Part shown: positions 21,273-32,575 of the stretch, one piece after another
Layout of the letters: each line of letters begins with the position of its first letter
Position numbering within the stretch: the stretch's first letter is position 1
Assembly: GCA_949825065.1 (NCBI GenBank)
Contig: OX463849.1
Coordinates: 29,500,043-29,564,042 of the forward strand
Length of the DNA stretch: 64,000 bases
DNA from: Odontocerum albicorne
Taxonomy: Eukaryota > Arthropoda > Insecta > Trichoptera > Odontoceridae
Direction of reading: 5' to 3'
The notes under the pieces: generated by a model
Seen by the model: the letters and a program-made list of their open reading frames with translations, nothing else
Told to the model about the DNA's origin: nothing
Database searches by the model: none
Program-made: the position numbers and the translations under genes

Positions 21273-21870
21273 ATGATAAAAGCAGCTTTGAATGCATATG
21301 ATGAAGGAAACATATATAGGAAAACCATCTCAACTCAAGGACGCAGCGAGAGTTCTGGAGGAGTTGAGCAAAGTTGGTCGGATCAGATGATAAGGGAAGT
21401 GACTGTGTAGGGATGGATGGGTGGGAAGTTGGGGTGTGGGTGGGTACTTCTCGAGGCGGGACGGACCGGAACTAGCACAACATATATACAACTGTTCATG
21501 GAGACATCCTCACACGGTGGTTTGGAGCATTATATTACAAATACTTTTTGAATTATAAATAAATATTATAATTATCTAATAAAGGCTAGTTTACTTAAAC
21601 GCTTTTTAGCCATCCATTATGAGATGATTTGTATGGAAACTTTTCACCTAAAATCATAGCGTCTCTCATCTCACCTCTTTTTTTTTTTTTTTTTACATAT
21701 ATTCAGTTTCCACCTGTCACCTCAGATTAGTTTAAACATAACACCGGTCGTCTGTTTCCCTTTACCTCCGGATACCGGTCACATTTTCTCACCACATCAC
21801 ATGTCACATGTTACCTTTAACATCAAACATGACACTCGACATTACTTGGTCAAAAGACCAGGCTAACTTT
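21273..21870. other. Unassigned stretch before the assembly gap
   Basis: 21360-21480 is G-rich (GGGTGGGAAGTTGGGGTGTG). Nothing recognised. Confidence 0.35.
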
Positions 21871-22070
21871 NNNNNNNNNNNNNNNNNNNNNNNNNNNNNN
21901 NNNNNNNNNNNNNNNNNNNNNNNNNNNNNNNNNNNNNNNNNNNNNNNNNNNNNNNNNNNNNNNNNNNNNNNNNNNNNNNNNNNNNNNNNNNNNNNNNNNN
22001 NNNNNNNNNNNNNNNNNNNNNNNNNNNNNNNNNNNNNNNNNNNNNNNNNNNNNNNNNNNNNNNNNNNNNN
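21871..22070. other. Assembly gap, 200 N
   Basis: Exactly 200 undetermined bases. A round number is often a placeholder, so the true distance is unknown. Confidence 0.99.
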
Positions 22071-22164
22071 ATTTCCCTTTATCAACAAATACTTGACATT
22101 TTTTCTTTACAAAAACCAAATAGTAATTACTCAATCAAAAGTATGAAAACACATTTATAATAAT

Positions 22165-22640
22165 CGGGTTTAAAAGTCAGACTATCGTTAGATCCGCGAT
22201 TATGTATGGCTCAGAATGCTGAACTATGTACAGCTCCTACTCTAGGCAACTTGAAACAGCAGAAATGCGAATGCTTAGGTGGTCGGCAGGAGAATCACTG
22301 AAAGATAAAATTAAGAGCTCACGCATTCGTGTTAGCCTGGGAGTCCACTGACATAAATAGTAAGCGGGAAGAGCGACAGCTGAGATGGTACGGGCACATA
22401 AGACGGAGACAACCAGACCATACGGTAAATTAGGCAATGTTTGTAGATCTTTCTCGACAGCCGTCCCAGAGGAAAACCAAAGAACTCCTGGATAACTCAA
22501 AAAATCCTGCAGAGAAACGGCCTAGACGAAAGTGACACCCAGAAGCGAAGAACATACAGTCTGAAGAACGAGAAGAGCCGACCCCCAACAGCCTACCTAG
22601 GCAATGAGTTAAGACAGTGCCAGGAAGAAGAAGAAGATAG
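22165..22640 (+). pseudogene. LINE ORF2 C-terminal fragment (RTE/BovB-like)
   Basis: The plus strand reads KTIVRSAIMYGSEC, then ETAEMRMLRWSAGESLKDKI with a Arg-Ile-Arg-Val-Ser-Leu-Gly-Val block, followed by Leu-Arg-Trp-Tyr-Gly-His in another frame (GCTGAGATGGTACGGGCAC). This order is that of the C-terminal half of RTE-type reverse-transcriptase proteins. Stops and frameshifts are frequent. Confidence 0.7.
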
Positions 22641-22742
22641 GGTTTAAAAGTCAAATAGGTTTAGTAATACTTGCAAACCCCACTCAAATGATTTTGGAAT
22701 ATTTAGAGTATGACTTTAATAAATAAAGGTTTTATTGATAGC

Positions 22743-22806
22743 TTCAGGAAATACAAGTATAATATATATGTTTATCCACATATATATTATACTTGTATTT
22801 CCTGAA
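22743..22806. repeat. Perfect hairpin, 27-28-bp stem
   Basis: TTCAGGAAATACAAGTATAA and its continuation to 22770 pair exactly with 22779-22806 around an 8-base loop (TTTATCCA). The stem is perfect, so it is young, or it is maintained. Confidence 0.85.
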
Positions 22807-23241
22807 ATTACACACATATTTAAACAAAAGAAAAAAATATATTTAAGACAGAAGTTATATTTTTTTTGAGCTCATCTCATAGTATCCCCCTAGTCAAGCC
22901 ACATCCCTAACTATTAATGCATGTTAATATGTGAATTTCGTTGTTGTAAGTCAGCTGTCTCAGAACAGGTAATGAGTTTAACAATGTATAATCCATATAA
23001 TTAAAATGTATTTAAAATAGTGTTATTGATAACAATGTGTAATACAAATATACATCCTGTAATTAAATATATGTTAGGCAGTGGAAAAGAAGGTCTACAC
23101 TCTTTCCATAACATTCTCTCAGTCATGATATACCCCACCGTTAGAGGAGTGCAAGCCCGGCCGTAATGACGCCAGAAGTTTTTCTACTTACATTCTTGTA
23201 CACATAAACTATAGTAAAAAGTGATAAATAAACATTAATAT
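22807..23241. other. Unassigned stretch
   Basis: No feature recognised. Confidence 0.4.
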
Positions 23242-23352
23242 ATTGTAATTTGTTTAGTCCCCTTCACTAATTAATGTAATTTGTTTAGTCCCTTTCACTA
23301 ATTCATGTAATTTGTTTAGTCCCCTTCACTAGTTCATGTAATTTATTTAGTC
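23242..23352 (+). repeat. 31-bp minisatellite
   Basis: Three and a half copies of ATGTAATTTGTTTAGTCCCC with TTCACTAATTC. Confidence 0.85.
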
Positions 23353-24127
23353 ATACGAGTCCAAATAAAAAAAATAAAAACCAATGGAGGTAACGTAACT
23401 CACGGTAATGTCAATTATTAAAGAACTGTTTATATATCATATTTGCTGGAGTGTCTGACTCCACGATATATCGACTGTAAACTGGTTGATTATGTTGTTT
23501 TCCTTAACTTGAAAAATTAGATTGCCGATTAAACGGATAGAATTTGTTGTGCTGAGGTTAATGAAGCGTCTTATCGATCATCTGGGAAGACTTGAAGGAT
23601 TATATTTGGCAACTTATGGATAAGGGGCTAAAATTGATTGATTTGGGTGAGGATGTTGAAAAGATTTTAAACTACTCGTATAACGATTTTTTTCATTCTT
23701 GATTGAATGGTATAAGTGCCGATTTTCTAATTAATATTTTTTTTTAATTACAGCGATTTAAAAATTAAGTTTATTTATTAGCTCATAAGTTTAGTTGTAA
23801 ACTTTGCTATAGTAAATCAACCGATGATATACAAGATTGGCGTTTATATATCTCTATAGTATCAAATATGGCGGGTTTATTTCTAGTGACATTCATTCTA
23901 ACCATCCAGACCATTTTTTCACATTTTATTGTTAATTTTTAACTCACATTTTTAATATAGAGATGAAAAACAAGAAAAACCAGCTATGCTATTGAAGAGA
24001 GGCATATTATTTTTGATTCACTTTTTGAAGAACATCAACGATGGTGACGACAATGCTTTTTCTATTTCAACGCATCATATATCATCATAATGAAGTGCAT
24101 GGAATGTTTATGAGGTACATGGCCGCT
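23353..24127. other. Unassigned stretch
   Basis: A TACTCGTA octamer lies at 23673-23680. Nothing else recognised. Confidence 0.4.
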
Positions 24128-24310
24128 TTTATGAGGTGCATAGCCGCGCGGTAACGCACTGGACTTCCGTGCGAAAGGTTATCGGTTCAAGCCCCGCGCT
24201 GTGCTACTCCCCTCGAATGGCACGGATATTTTTTACGCTAAGTATTACGGGTTATAAGGATACCTGTTATTTTGGTTTTATCTATTCTTTCGAAAAAAGA
24301 ATAAAATATC
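24128..24310 (+). mobile_element. SINE family B (tRNA-derived)
   Basis: The head has A box TAGCCGCGCGGTAACGC and B box GGTTCAAGCCCC, followed by GTGCTACTCCCCTCGAATGG. Minus-strand copies lie at 33855 and 44490 with the same arrangement. The tail is less well defined. Confidence 0.75.
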
Positions 24311-24570
24311 CCGCAAAATCCCGTTCTAACTGTGCCAGTCTGTAGTTCCCTGTATGCCCTATGCAACTTTGCCGAAATATTTAGTGGATTTCTTGCGGAG
24401 TGAAGAAATCCGAAGTCGAGGGAGGTCGTGAAGCGACAAGTTTACGGACCTTTCTGTCAACTGAGGTAGCGTAACTCAAGTTGATTTGGTCCGTATTTGA
24501 GGTGAATGTGAGGGCCAGCGAGCCAGCAAAGATTTTGAAAATTTCGAAAGAAAATTTGTCCGTTTGGGCA
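24311..24570. other. Unassigned stretch upstream of the H2A relic
   Basis: It contains a small hairpin GATTTCTT...AAGAAATC near 24390-24412. No H2A N-terminal sequence is present. Confidence 0.4.
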
Positions 24571-24825
24571 CTGTAGGGGGCAGGCCAGAGCTTCCATCTA
24601 CCTCGCCACCGTTATGGAATACCTCGCGACTGAAGACTGGAGTTGGCCGGCAACGCAGCCCACGACAATAACAAGACCAGAATCATCTCCAGACATCTAC
24701 ATCTGGCCATTCGCAATGACAAGGAGTTGAACAAGCTCTTGTCCGGCGTGTCAGATACCTAAAATGGCGTTCTGCCCAGCATCCAGGCTGTTCTGTTGTC
24801 CAAGAAGACCGAGAACAAGTCATAA
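24571..24825 (+). pseudogene. Histone H2A pseudogene, 5'-truncated
   Basis: The plus strand encodes the C-terminal two thirds of histone H2[13 protein letters not shown], then [36 protein letters not shown] and VLPSIQAVLLSKKTENKS with the stop at 24823-24825. H2A packages DNA as an H2A-H2B dimer in the nucleosome. Defects: a one-base deletion after the ATE block, several replacements at highly conserved positions (RDNKK to HDNNK, RNDEE to RNDKE, LPKK to LSKK), and an in-frame stop replacing the glycines before VLP. The N-terminal tail and first helix are missing. It is a dead copy; the mechanism (retroposed or duplicated) is not decided by the sequence, and no poly(A) tail is obvious. Confidence 0.9.
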
Positions 24826-25227
24826 AAGAGAACAATTTGTAGACGGAAAAAAAAATTATTCTGATAATAAAGTGTTTACTGATAATAAAATTCTAGAGTT
24901 GTTTCCAGATAGAGATATAGCAATATAATAATTTTATAACAACAGAATAAGTACGAAAGATTATGTGTCAAAGTAATGTTTAGGCCCACTGCATTATTAG
25001 CTTGCGCTTATGTGCCGTGTTACATCACGCTGCTTGCCTAAGCGGGCCACAGACATGAATCTCGCGGGCCTGATCTGACCTGCGGGTTGTACATTGGCCA
25101 TCTATGTACTGCTTACCAATGCTTTTTAAATAGTCTGTATTCATAGACCGTTTCTTTTTACTCCAAGCCATCGCGTACCGAGATTTTTCTGAAATAAAAT
25201 TGGAGTTCAAATACTTTAAAAAAAAAA
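24826..25227. other. Unassigned stretch
   Basis: No feature recognised. Confidence 0.4.
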
Positions 25228-25312
25228 AATTGTTTTATTTATTTACCACATTTATTACAAATATCATTTGGTGGGCTTATTGTTAGGTGACAATCTCTTT
25301 CAACCAACAACC
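25228..25312 (-). mobile_element. LINE/SINE shared tail fragment
   Basis: On the minus strand GTTGGTTGAAAGAGATTGTC...AATAAGCCCACCAAATGATA is the tail shared by SINE A and LINE family 1. No head can be seen. Confidence 0.55.
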
Positions 25313-25631
25313 TTATCCTTTCTCTCTGTATACATATATATTAACGTTCGTGACATATAGAAATATAAGTATATAAATAAGTAACGTATGTGTATTTTAT
25401 AACATGTGTATTTTATAATTTATGAACCACGTCCTATCCTTTTCTCTCTACAAAGTTTTTAACACCACCACCAAATATTCAAAATAAACAACCCAAGTCT
25501 GTTTCACAATATCAAATGAAGGAGTAAGTTGTCCTGAAATCGGACCGACACTCCGAGTATAAATTATTAACTAGCGATCTTCTAGCCGCTGTCCTGGGGG
25601 CTTACGAGAGTAAGTCCGATCTATCTCTCCG

Positions 25632-26000
25632 TTATAAGCACAGGCTCCCGAAACATCATCTGTGTCCTGACTAGTCCACATACTCGTACAGTCAGGTAAC
25701 AGATGATGTGATAATCAAGGGCTGAGTGAATTTGATGGAATGCAAGTAGCCTGAACGAGTGGACACGTACTTGCTAAATAATTAATAAACTAATTGTTAT
25801 CTAGTCATTAGTAGTGTGAATGTGTTAACTATTGTTAAGAAATTATATTATATATTAAAATTATTAAAAATAAAATGATAAGCTGAAATTAAAATGAAGT
25901 TGCTTCATAGTTATAACACATAAATTTGATTAGTTCTCAAGATATACATTTGTATACATAGCGTACATTTGTGTACGTTTGTACTATATATTATTTTATT
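25632..26000. repeat. Unclassified dispersed repeat D, copy 2
   Basis: Partner of 10733-11100 (see there). This copy carries TACTCGTA at 25681-25688, where the other copy has only TA (10777-10778). Confidence 0.65.
25681..25688 (+). other. TACTCGTA octamer within repeat D
   Basis: Here AGTCCACATACTCGTACAGT; the other copy reads AGTCCTTCTACAGT at 10769. Removing CTCGTA restores an ungapped match. Confidence 0.6.
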
Positions 26001-26275
26001 AAATAAAAAAATGTAAATTATCAACAATGTTCTGAATGTCGTAACTTTCATTGAAAAAAAGTGTCAACAATTTAGAGGTTGTTTTAATGACCGACTGTTT
26101 CATTGCATGACCTGATTTTTTGTAATCTGATGTATGAAATACAAATTTACTATGTTTGCGTACATTTGTTGTTTGGAAAATATGACTGCACATTTTCATA
26201 CAATGTTGTTTAAGTCTGTAATTTTTTTTCTCCTTTATTTTGTATTTGTGGAGAAAGTTTTTCACTTCTGACCCC

Positions 26276-26356
26276 TTAAATATCTTCAGACTTCTAAAAG
26301 AGATTGCTACATTGTAATAAACCTGACAGATTATGCTGAATACAATACAAAACTAT
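26276..26356 (+). mobile_element. SINE A tail fragment
   Basis: CCTTAAATATCTTCAGACTTC...AGAGATTGCTAC...AATAAACCTGACAGATTATG corresponds to the SINE A body-tail junction. Confidence 0.45.
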
Positions 26357-27184
26357 AGGAAATATTATACCAAATGCTTTCTCACAAAAATAAAACTATA
26401 GAGTGAATATATCCACTGTTTAAAAATAATGTTAATTATAGAAAAATAATTAATATTGCGTTGTTCAGAGAGCAAACTCTTCTTAAATAAGTTCTTACTC
26501 AGGAATCAAACACATTCATATTGAAAAATTAAAAATATTAGATAGAAAGGTGACGGTTGCGACCATCAAGCACGAATGAATCAACTAGCTTCTTCCTAAG
26601 AGACTAGAGGAAGAAAAAGGCATATTTTTTAGGTAATTAATCAATTATCGTTATTATTTAAAATAAGTCGAATGGTTATTAATCGAAAAATCTATTGTTC
26701 CAAACCACCCTGTAATGCGATGACGCGCAAAACGATAGTCGAGTTGTGTGTAGATACGCAGTGTATTCCCAGTGCAGAAGATAACTAGCGGGGCAAGATA
26801 GGCTAGTCAAACCACATAACGTAACATAGGGTAGATCAGTAACTTTCAACTAGTGGGACGGGAGGTGTCACTGAGAATGCTGCTGAAGATTGAATATGAT
26901 TAAATAATTCTAGAGAATAGATAATTTAACTATATTTTAACTAATAGGGTGGGGCATTCTGACAAGGCTTTTGCTATTGCTGATCCTGTGGCATAGAATG
27001 GTGGCTTATCTTATCGAATCCGAACCGTCTTATCGAATCTGGACAGTCTTATCGTCTTATCGAATCCGTGGTCAAAGTCAAGGCAGAATAAAAATATGAT
27101 TTAGCGCTGAATTCAATTTATTGAAATCGTGTGTGACCGAAATCTTATAATGTGTTTTACCTGTGACCTCTGTCGGGAAAAAAA
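26357..27184. other. Unassigned stretch; possible hAT-like left end at 26838
   Basis: CAGTAACTTTCAACTAGTGG at 26838 resembles a hAT terminus and could pair with TTGTTGAGAATCACTA at 27628. Between them lie GTCTTATCGAATCCG repeats (about 27012-27070) and a LINE tail. The pairing is imperfect. Confidence 0.25.
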
Positions 27185-27400
27185 AACATATGATGTTCTC
27201 GCGGCCGGGCTTGCCATATATTGATTGCGCGTTTCTTGGTCGTGGGGATGTTATGAAGTGAGACCAGATCTTATGATAGCTTCTCGTTTTAAAGTGTTTT
27301 CTGCTATTTATCTTGATATGTATGTGAAATTTTGGAATGTATTCATATATGTACCTACTTTGTTGCTATCAATAAACTTATATTGATTTATTTAACTGTA
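27185..27400 (+). mobile_element. LINE 3' end, tail family 2 (second copy)
   Basis: GTTATGAAGTGAGACCAGAT...GTTTTCTGCTATTTATCTTG...TGCTATCAATAAACTTATA ends in a TTTATTTAA tail. The match to 15540-15795 is clear. Confidence 0.65.
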
Positions 27401-28052
27401 GTTACAATAATCATAAATGGCAGTTTAATAAGGACTTTGTACAGCGAAACACATGTTTATGATTAAATAAGAATTATAAAAGCGTTTTATTATAATTTTC
27501 ATAAAATATCCTTGCCTTATTAATATGCTTAATTGTTTTTATAATTATCTTGCATTGTTGAACTTAAGGTTTTGGGACCATATATTTGAATGAAATAAAA
27601 TAAAAAACTATCATTCTAGATGAAAATTGTTGAGAATCACTAGAGATAAAGGCAGACGCAGCCTCACTAGTGTAGAGGGGCACACACACATACATACAGC
27701 AGCCGCTAATGCCTTCCCGCCATCACAAAGCGTGTGTAATTGTTCCCGAATAATAATCGTCACTCTGTTACTCCCGCCTCCCTTCCTTCAATATCTTATC
27801 GTCTATTTATTTTACAGTAGTGTGTGGATCAAAGGGGTGTATTTTCTTTTTGGGTAATTTTATATTTAAATATTATAAATTCACGGTGATAACTCCGATT
27901 GTGGCTATAGAGTCACACCTTCACACACATTCGATGCAAACATAAATATAATCTTTCAGGGCATCATATAGTAGAGCTTATGACTTTGTAATCGCTTCCA
28001 ATGTAGGTTAGCTAGCGAAAACTGATCGTGAACAATCAGCTTTTCTCAAAAA
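27401..28052. other. Unassigned stretch
   Basis: No feature recognised. An open frame at 27627-27857 has no recognisable domain and looks fortuitous. Confidence 0.35.
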
Positions 28053-28190
28053 ATGTAGTTTGTTTTTATCAAACACTTTTTATTCCACAAAAAGAGCAAT
28101 AAGCAGTGTTTGATAAAACAAATTACAATGTATTTAAACCTCCACAATGTTAATGCCTTAACCATAAACAATACACAAAATATAATATTT
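28053..28190 (+). mobile_element. Foldback element family G, copy 1
   Basis: Inverted arms TTTTTATCAAACACTTTTTA and AGCAGTGTTTGATAAAACAA enclose a short loop. The family-specific right end follows: ATGTATTTAAACCTCCAC...ACCATAAACAATAC. Related copies: 46627, 53635 and 54166. Confidence 0.6.
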
Positions 28191-28290
28191 TGCAAATATA
28201 ATACATCCATCCACCACATCTTAAAACTCTTACAATTTTCTGACTTTTTACATCTCCTCCTTTCAAAATATCATTCACTTGATCTTATCT

Positions 28291-28551
28291 TTCATTACTC
28301 ACTCATATACCGTACTTTCATTACTCACTCATATACCGTACTTTCATTACTCACTCATATACCGTACTTTCATTACTCACTCATATACCGTACTTTCATT
28401 ACTTACTCATATACCGTATTTTCATTACTCACTCATATACCGTACTTTCATTACTCACTCATATACCGTACTTTCATTACTCACTCATATACCGTACTTT
28501 CATTACTCACTCATATACCGTATTTTCATAACTCACTCATATACCGTACTT
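28291..28551 (+). repeat. 26-bp minisatellite, 10 copies
   Basis: Ten head-to-tail copies of TTCATTACTCACTCATATAC plus CGTACT, with three or four substitutions. The long open frames through it exist because none of the repeat's frames contains a stop. Confidence 0.95.
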
Positions 28552-29476
28552 TTTTTCATGTTTTTTTTTAAATTTCGTAACCTTTATAATATTTCTATTC
28601 ACATCTCTCATACATAATTCATTAGACTCTGTAGTTCATCCATAACAGCACGATGTAATCAGCATAATTCAATCAGCATACTTTTATCATTTGACATTTG
28701 TATACCACCCATTGATCTCTGTTGTTTTACATTTGAACTTTTCAATTCGTCTTATAGGTTATATAAGTATTAACCAGAATGATAATTGTCATAATTCATC
28801 TCATCACTTTCCTAAGGAATGGAACACTCAAAACGTTTAACAGTGAATTATTTCCACTTCAGAACTGCTGACAGTCCCTTCGTCTACCCACAATAGCATA
28901 ATTGTAAGAACTATTTGACGATCCGAAGGGTGTGATAAAACGTATATCATATCACACTCGTACTGCGGATTAAGGGTTACTTATACTAATGTTTATTATC
29001 ACTCCGCCCCACCGCTTCAATTATTGTTCTTTGAAACAATGCTTTTAGATATATGCTAACAGTTCTTCTGTATTTTTCTTATATTGAGAGTACAGAAGTT
29101 TCTTAATAATATTTCATCTTCTTTTTTATCGGCACTTGAAGGCTGAAGATTATGAACGACTTCAGATATTTCACATTTAATTTCAAGAATCGCTCATCTC
29201 TGATAATATTAAAAGGATTATTAATATATTTAGAGAATAGACTTTCCATATCTGGTACTTGTACTATATTTAATAAAAATGCAATTAAACTTAATACGAG
29301 AGGAGGTCAATACATTCGCGGAGTGAAGGGATTATGGGAGGGGGCGGTAGTGCGCATGCACATGTTCCGCTAATATGACTCATTATTAATATGTTCACCA
29401 AGTTTTAGTCTGATTTTGACAGTATTGTTTAAGATATCGCCGGAAGAGTATGTTTAACGTTAATAATATCCCAAGT
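28552..29476. other. Unassigned stretch
   Basis: No feature recognised on either strand. Confidence 0.4.
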
Positions 29477-30205
29477 ATGGAAAAAAATTAGTATCGCGCC
29501 ATCATTAAGTTTCTCATAAAACAAAGAAAAACACCTCAAATCATTTTGGAAGAAATGTTTGCTGTTTGAAAAAAACGATGATTTACAAGTGTCATAGTCT
29601 TTTTAAACAAATGAGAATGTCGTGCCGTCATAAAGTTTCCCATAAAAAGTGGAAGTGTAAGTCAAAACAGGAGTCCATGCAGTTGCATTAAAAGGACACA
29701 CATTTCCTTAAGAAGTTCAAAGTGTCGCAATCGGCTAGAAAAATTATCGTTACAATTTTTTGGCGATACATTTTGACAATCAACATAACATAGATAAGGG
29801 CATCACAATAACTGTATAGTACTACTCTGGTCTGCTAAAGCAGTTAAAAGAAGCTGTGAAGCTGAAAATCAGAGAAAAACGGAAAAAGGGGTGCTTCTTT
29901 TGCATGACAATGCACCTGTACATAAAAGCAAATCTGCATTGGCTGCTCTTCACAATTGTGGCTCCCAAACATTAAATTACCCTCTCTACAGCCCATATCT
30001 GGCTCTGTCTGACTATTATTTGTTTCCAAATATGAAAAAAAAAAACTTTGAGGAGAAAAAAATATGGATGATGAAGAAGTTAAAAGTGCAATTTCGGCTT
30101 AATTTGAGGGCAAAAGCAATTTTTTTCATAGACATAAATAAACTTATTGAAATATCTGAAAAGTGTATTAGGGTTAATGTTGAATATATTGAAAAGGAAA
30201 AATGA
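29477..30205 (+). pseudogene. Broken mariner transposase gene
   Basis: Mariner transposases bind terminal repeats through an N-terminal helix-turn-helix and cut with a D,D34D triad. At 29477 the reading frame starts Met-Glu-Lys, has a stop at codon 5, then YRAIIKFLIKQRKTPQIILE (helix-turn-helix region). Further on, SARKIIVTIFWR ends where the first catalytic Asp should follow Trp; here it is Arg. KEAVKLKIREKRKKG precedes a frameshift, then from 29891 LLLHDNAPVHKSKSAL and YSPYLALSDYYLFPNMKK. The second and third Asp are present with 34 residues between them, but the usual Tyr-Ser-Pro-Asp-Leu-Ala-Pro block reads YSPYLAL. Several stops and deletions: clearly inactive. Confidence 0.85.
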
Positions 30206-30317
30206 AAAATAGTTTTTTCCCTTTTCCCCCTTCATTCCGCGTATTTATTAACCTGTATTTGTAGATAATATCGCTTATTTCTAAATTTAAAATATTATAT
30301 TAAATTTCACAAAAAAA

Positions 30318-30532
30318 TGTTGCTTTATTGCTATTATATTTCGTTGTATAAAATACACCTTGGTAAGCTTGATGCTTTGTAGTTATATTTTTCTTTTAAA
30401 CGGATAAGATGTTGAAGATGGCTTAAGTGAGAACCAGACTGGAGTTAATTTGGAAAAAAGGGTACTAACAGGAACGAATCCGACACTTCCGGGTTGGGAG
30501 ACAGGTATCTTATTAATTAAGTGACAAAGATC
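30318..30532 (-). mobile_element. SINE family A, near full length
   Basis: On the minus strand: head with A box TTAATTAATAAGATACCTGT and B-box region CGGATTCGTTCC, body (CCAGTCTGGTTCTCACTTAA in reverse order) and tail reaching TACAACGAAATATAATAGCA. Confidence 0.65.
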
Positions 30533-31013
30533 ATCAATACCTTAAATACACGTATGTTTGTATAAGTTTAAGTTGGGTGAAAAATATTTGTTAATGTAAA
30601 TATGAAGTAAAGTTGAATAGAAGAGATATGTTGAGCTGAGTAGAGTACAAACAGTGTAATATATCCCAATTGTCTACCTCTTTTCGAAAAAATCATAAAG
30701 TTGCGTTCGTTACAAAATAATGAACATTTCAGCTTTTATAAATTCTGCAGGCGTCCTAGTTAATCATATGTGTAAACCCAACGCTGAATTCATTTGGAAA
30801 TTGTGAACTTTCGGTCCGTCAAATCTCGAATCCCATCACGTCTTGTGAGGCCCATAAATATGAATACAGGCAGCCTAGCCAGAGGAGGAGGGTGGAACCC
30901 ATACTGAAACAGCCCCCTTCGTCTGGAGTGTAGGTATGTAGGGGTAGTTTTCAAAAGCATTTCATTTCTAGAAGAATTGTTGTTAGAGGCACGAAAATTT
31001 TATAAATCGATTA
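30533..31013. other. Unassigned stretch
   Basis: 30780-30960 has raised G+C (GCCAGAGGAGGAGGGTGG) without recognisable content. Confidence 0.35.
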
Positions 31014-31216
31014 GACTACCTTCGTAGTTTAGTTGATAAGACGCCTTCCCTCCGGGGGTTGCCTATTTGATTCCCGTAAGTACCCAGATTTTTTTTTAAA
31101 GAGGTTCTAGTTTGGTTTTCTCTTATGTCTTATTTAATTTTTTTTGTCGATTTGAAGAGTTTGCCAGATGCCGATGAATCTGTCAAATGGTACTGTGTAC
31201 AATAAAAGTGTTCGAT
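31014..31216 (+). mobile_element. SINE family A, full copy
   Basis: A box TAGTTTAGTTGATAAGACGC, B box ATTTGATTCCC, then GTAAGTACCCAGATTTTTTT, the body (TCTAGTTTGGTTTTCTCTTA) and the tail GATTTGAAGAGTTTGCCAGA. Confidence 0.75.
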
Positions 31217-32389
31217 CCCTTGTAGATCCACTAAAGGACTAGTTTTACTTTTAAACTGTGTTATATCTGAATTTATATTTTTCTGTAGTCCACAAGCAAC
31301 CAACTGTTCCCATAACCCATAAATAATTTGACTGACTATACATGGTAGAGATCAGAATCAATATTTGATATACCCATTCAAACTCCCCTTGACCTCTTTT
31401 AAATTGATTTTCAACACGATTCTTCTCAATTCGAGCATTTCTTTGAATGTATCGTAACGAGTTGCTGGATCGTTCAATTTTTATAACATATTGTTTGGCG
31501 CAAGGCACTGGGGCTTCTCAGAAACTAGAAACACCAGGTTTCAGAAAGTCAATCCATCACGTATCATTCTTCATTTTGAGATGCCCTTATTTCTCCCATT
31601 TCCTGCACGGAACCTGTTTAGAGATTTAGAGATCCTCCAGGGCAGCTAAAATACAGGTGGTTATTATTTTAAGAAAACAAATCTACCCGTTGCGGCCCAA
31701 TATTTCTCCCCACTCGTTCATCCTAGCTTAATGGCCCTAGTCAAGCTGTTCCTGGATTTCGACACAGGGGTTAAGAGCTGGTGGTTACGGAAAGGATGTC
31801 TGAGGTTATTCAATTGGTTGGGTCTCTCAGCACTGCTGCAGCACGGAGCAATCTTGGCGAGGACATGTACCTTATTTAGTCTTACCAAAGTTTTGCCCCC
31901 AAGAGGAAATGATTAGTAGAACGCCCAGGGTTATCCAGAATTCTGGACCGAAGTAATATAGTGCCTTTTACACAAAAATAAGGATACTTATTATTGTTTT
32001 ATTAATGTATTATTTTCTTATATTGTTAAGGTAAAGCTCTAACGATCGAATATAAATAATTTAAATCATTACGATGAAAATAGTGACCTTCAAAGGTCGG
32101 ACGCCACTGGAAGCCGTATTTTAAATTAATATACAAGACGTTTTATCCCTACAATCGTCACATTTCCAAGTGAATACTTTTGAATCAAATCTTTTCCAGG
32201 AATTTTTGCCCACATGTTAAACTTTCTTACTTTTCATGAATTCCGCATGCTGGAACTGAAATTGAATATGCAAAAACCGCTTTTGAAAAAAATCTAAAGT
32301 CTCTTTACATCACATTTAATTCCAAAGCATTGTAAATATAAGACGATATATGAATAATAGAGGACTGGATTGTACTTTTCAATTGTTTC
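31217..32389. other. Unassigned stretch
   Basis: 31251-31508 is open on the minus strand for 85 codons with a basic segment (NARIEKNRVENQFKRGQGEF); I recognise no family. 31700-31960 is less AT-rich but shows no domain. These could be pieces of old elements or genes. Confidence 0.3.
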
Positions 32390-32571
32390 TTGAAATTGAT
32401 TAGCATTCGAGTCCCGACAAGAATCATGAGGCAACAGGACACATTTCTGTGTGATAATTACCACAGAACAAATTATTTTGCGAATTCTCCCATACTTAGA
32501 CTACACAGGATTGGAAATGAGTACGCTGCAGTCTCGAACGTTTTTGGAGCTAGTTTGTACGAGTACAGGTA
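32390..32571 (+). pseudogene. LINE ORF2 C-terminal fragment, interrupted by a Tigger element
   Basis: VPTRIMRQQDTFLCDNYHRT and NYFANSPILRLHRIGNEY correspond to the last block of jockey-type ORF2 (Arg-Arg-Gln-Asp-x-Phe ... His-Arg-Thr-Asn-Tyr ... Asn-Ser-Pro). The 829-bp Tigger-like insert follows; LINE-like sequence may resume at 33407. Confidence 0.6.
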
Positions 32572-32575
32572 GTCG
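32568..32575 (-). other. TACGAGTA octamer at a Tigger insertion site
   Basis: The last TA of the octamer is also the left target duplication of the Tigger-like element, so the octamer was there before that insertion. Confidence 0.5.

Noticed and set aside
21804..22146. Open frames crossing the gap
   Set aside because: They consist mostly of N.
24140..24220. Functional tRNA genes at the SINE heads
   Set aside because: A and B boxes are present, but acceptor stems do not pair and each head continues into a SINE body.
28110..28617. Two overlapping open frames of 153 and 112 codons
   Set aside because: 26-bp minisatellite without stops in any frame; the apparent peptide repeat shifts with frame.
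31251..31508. 85-codon minus-strand frame with a basic segment
   Set aside because: No recognisable family, splice context or flanking exon, so not called as a gene.
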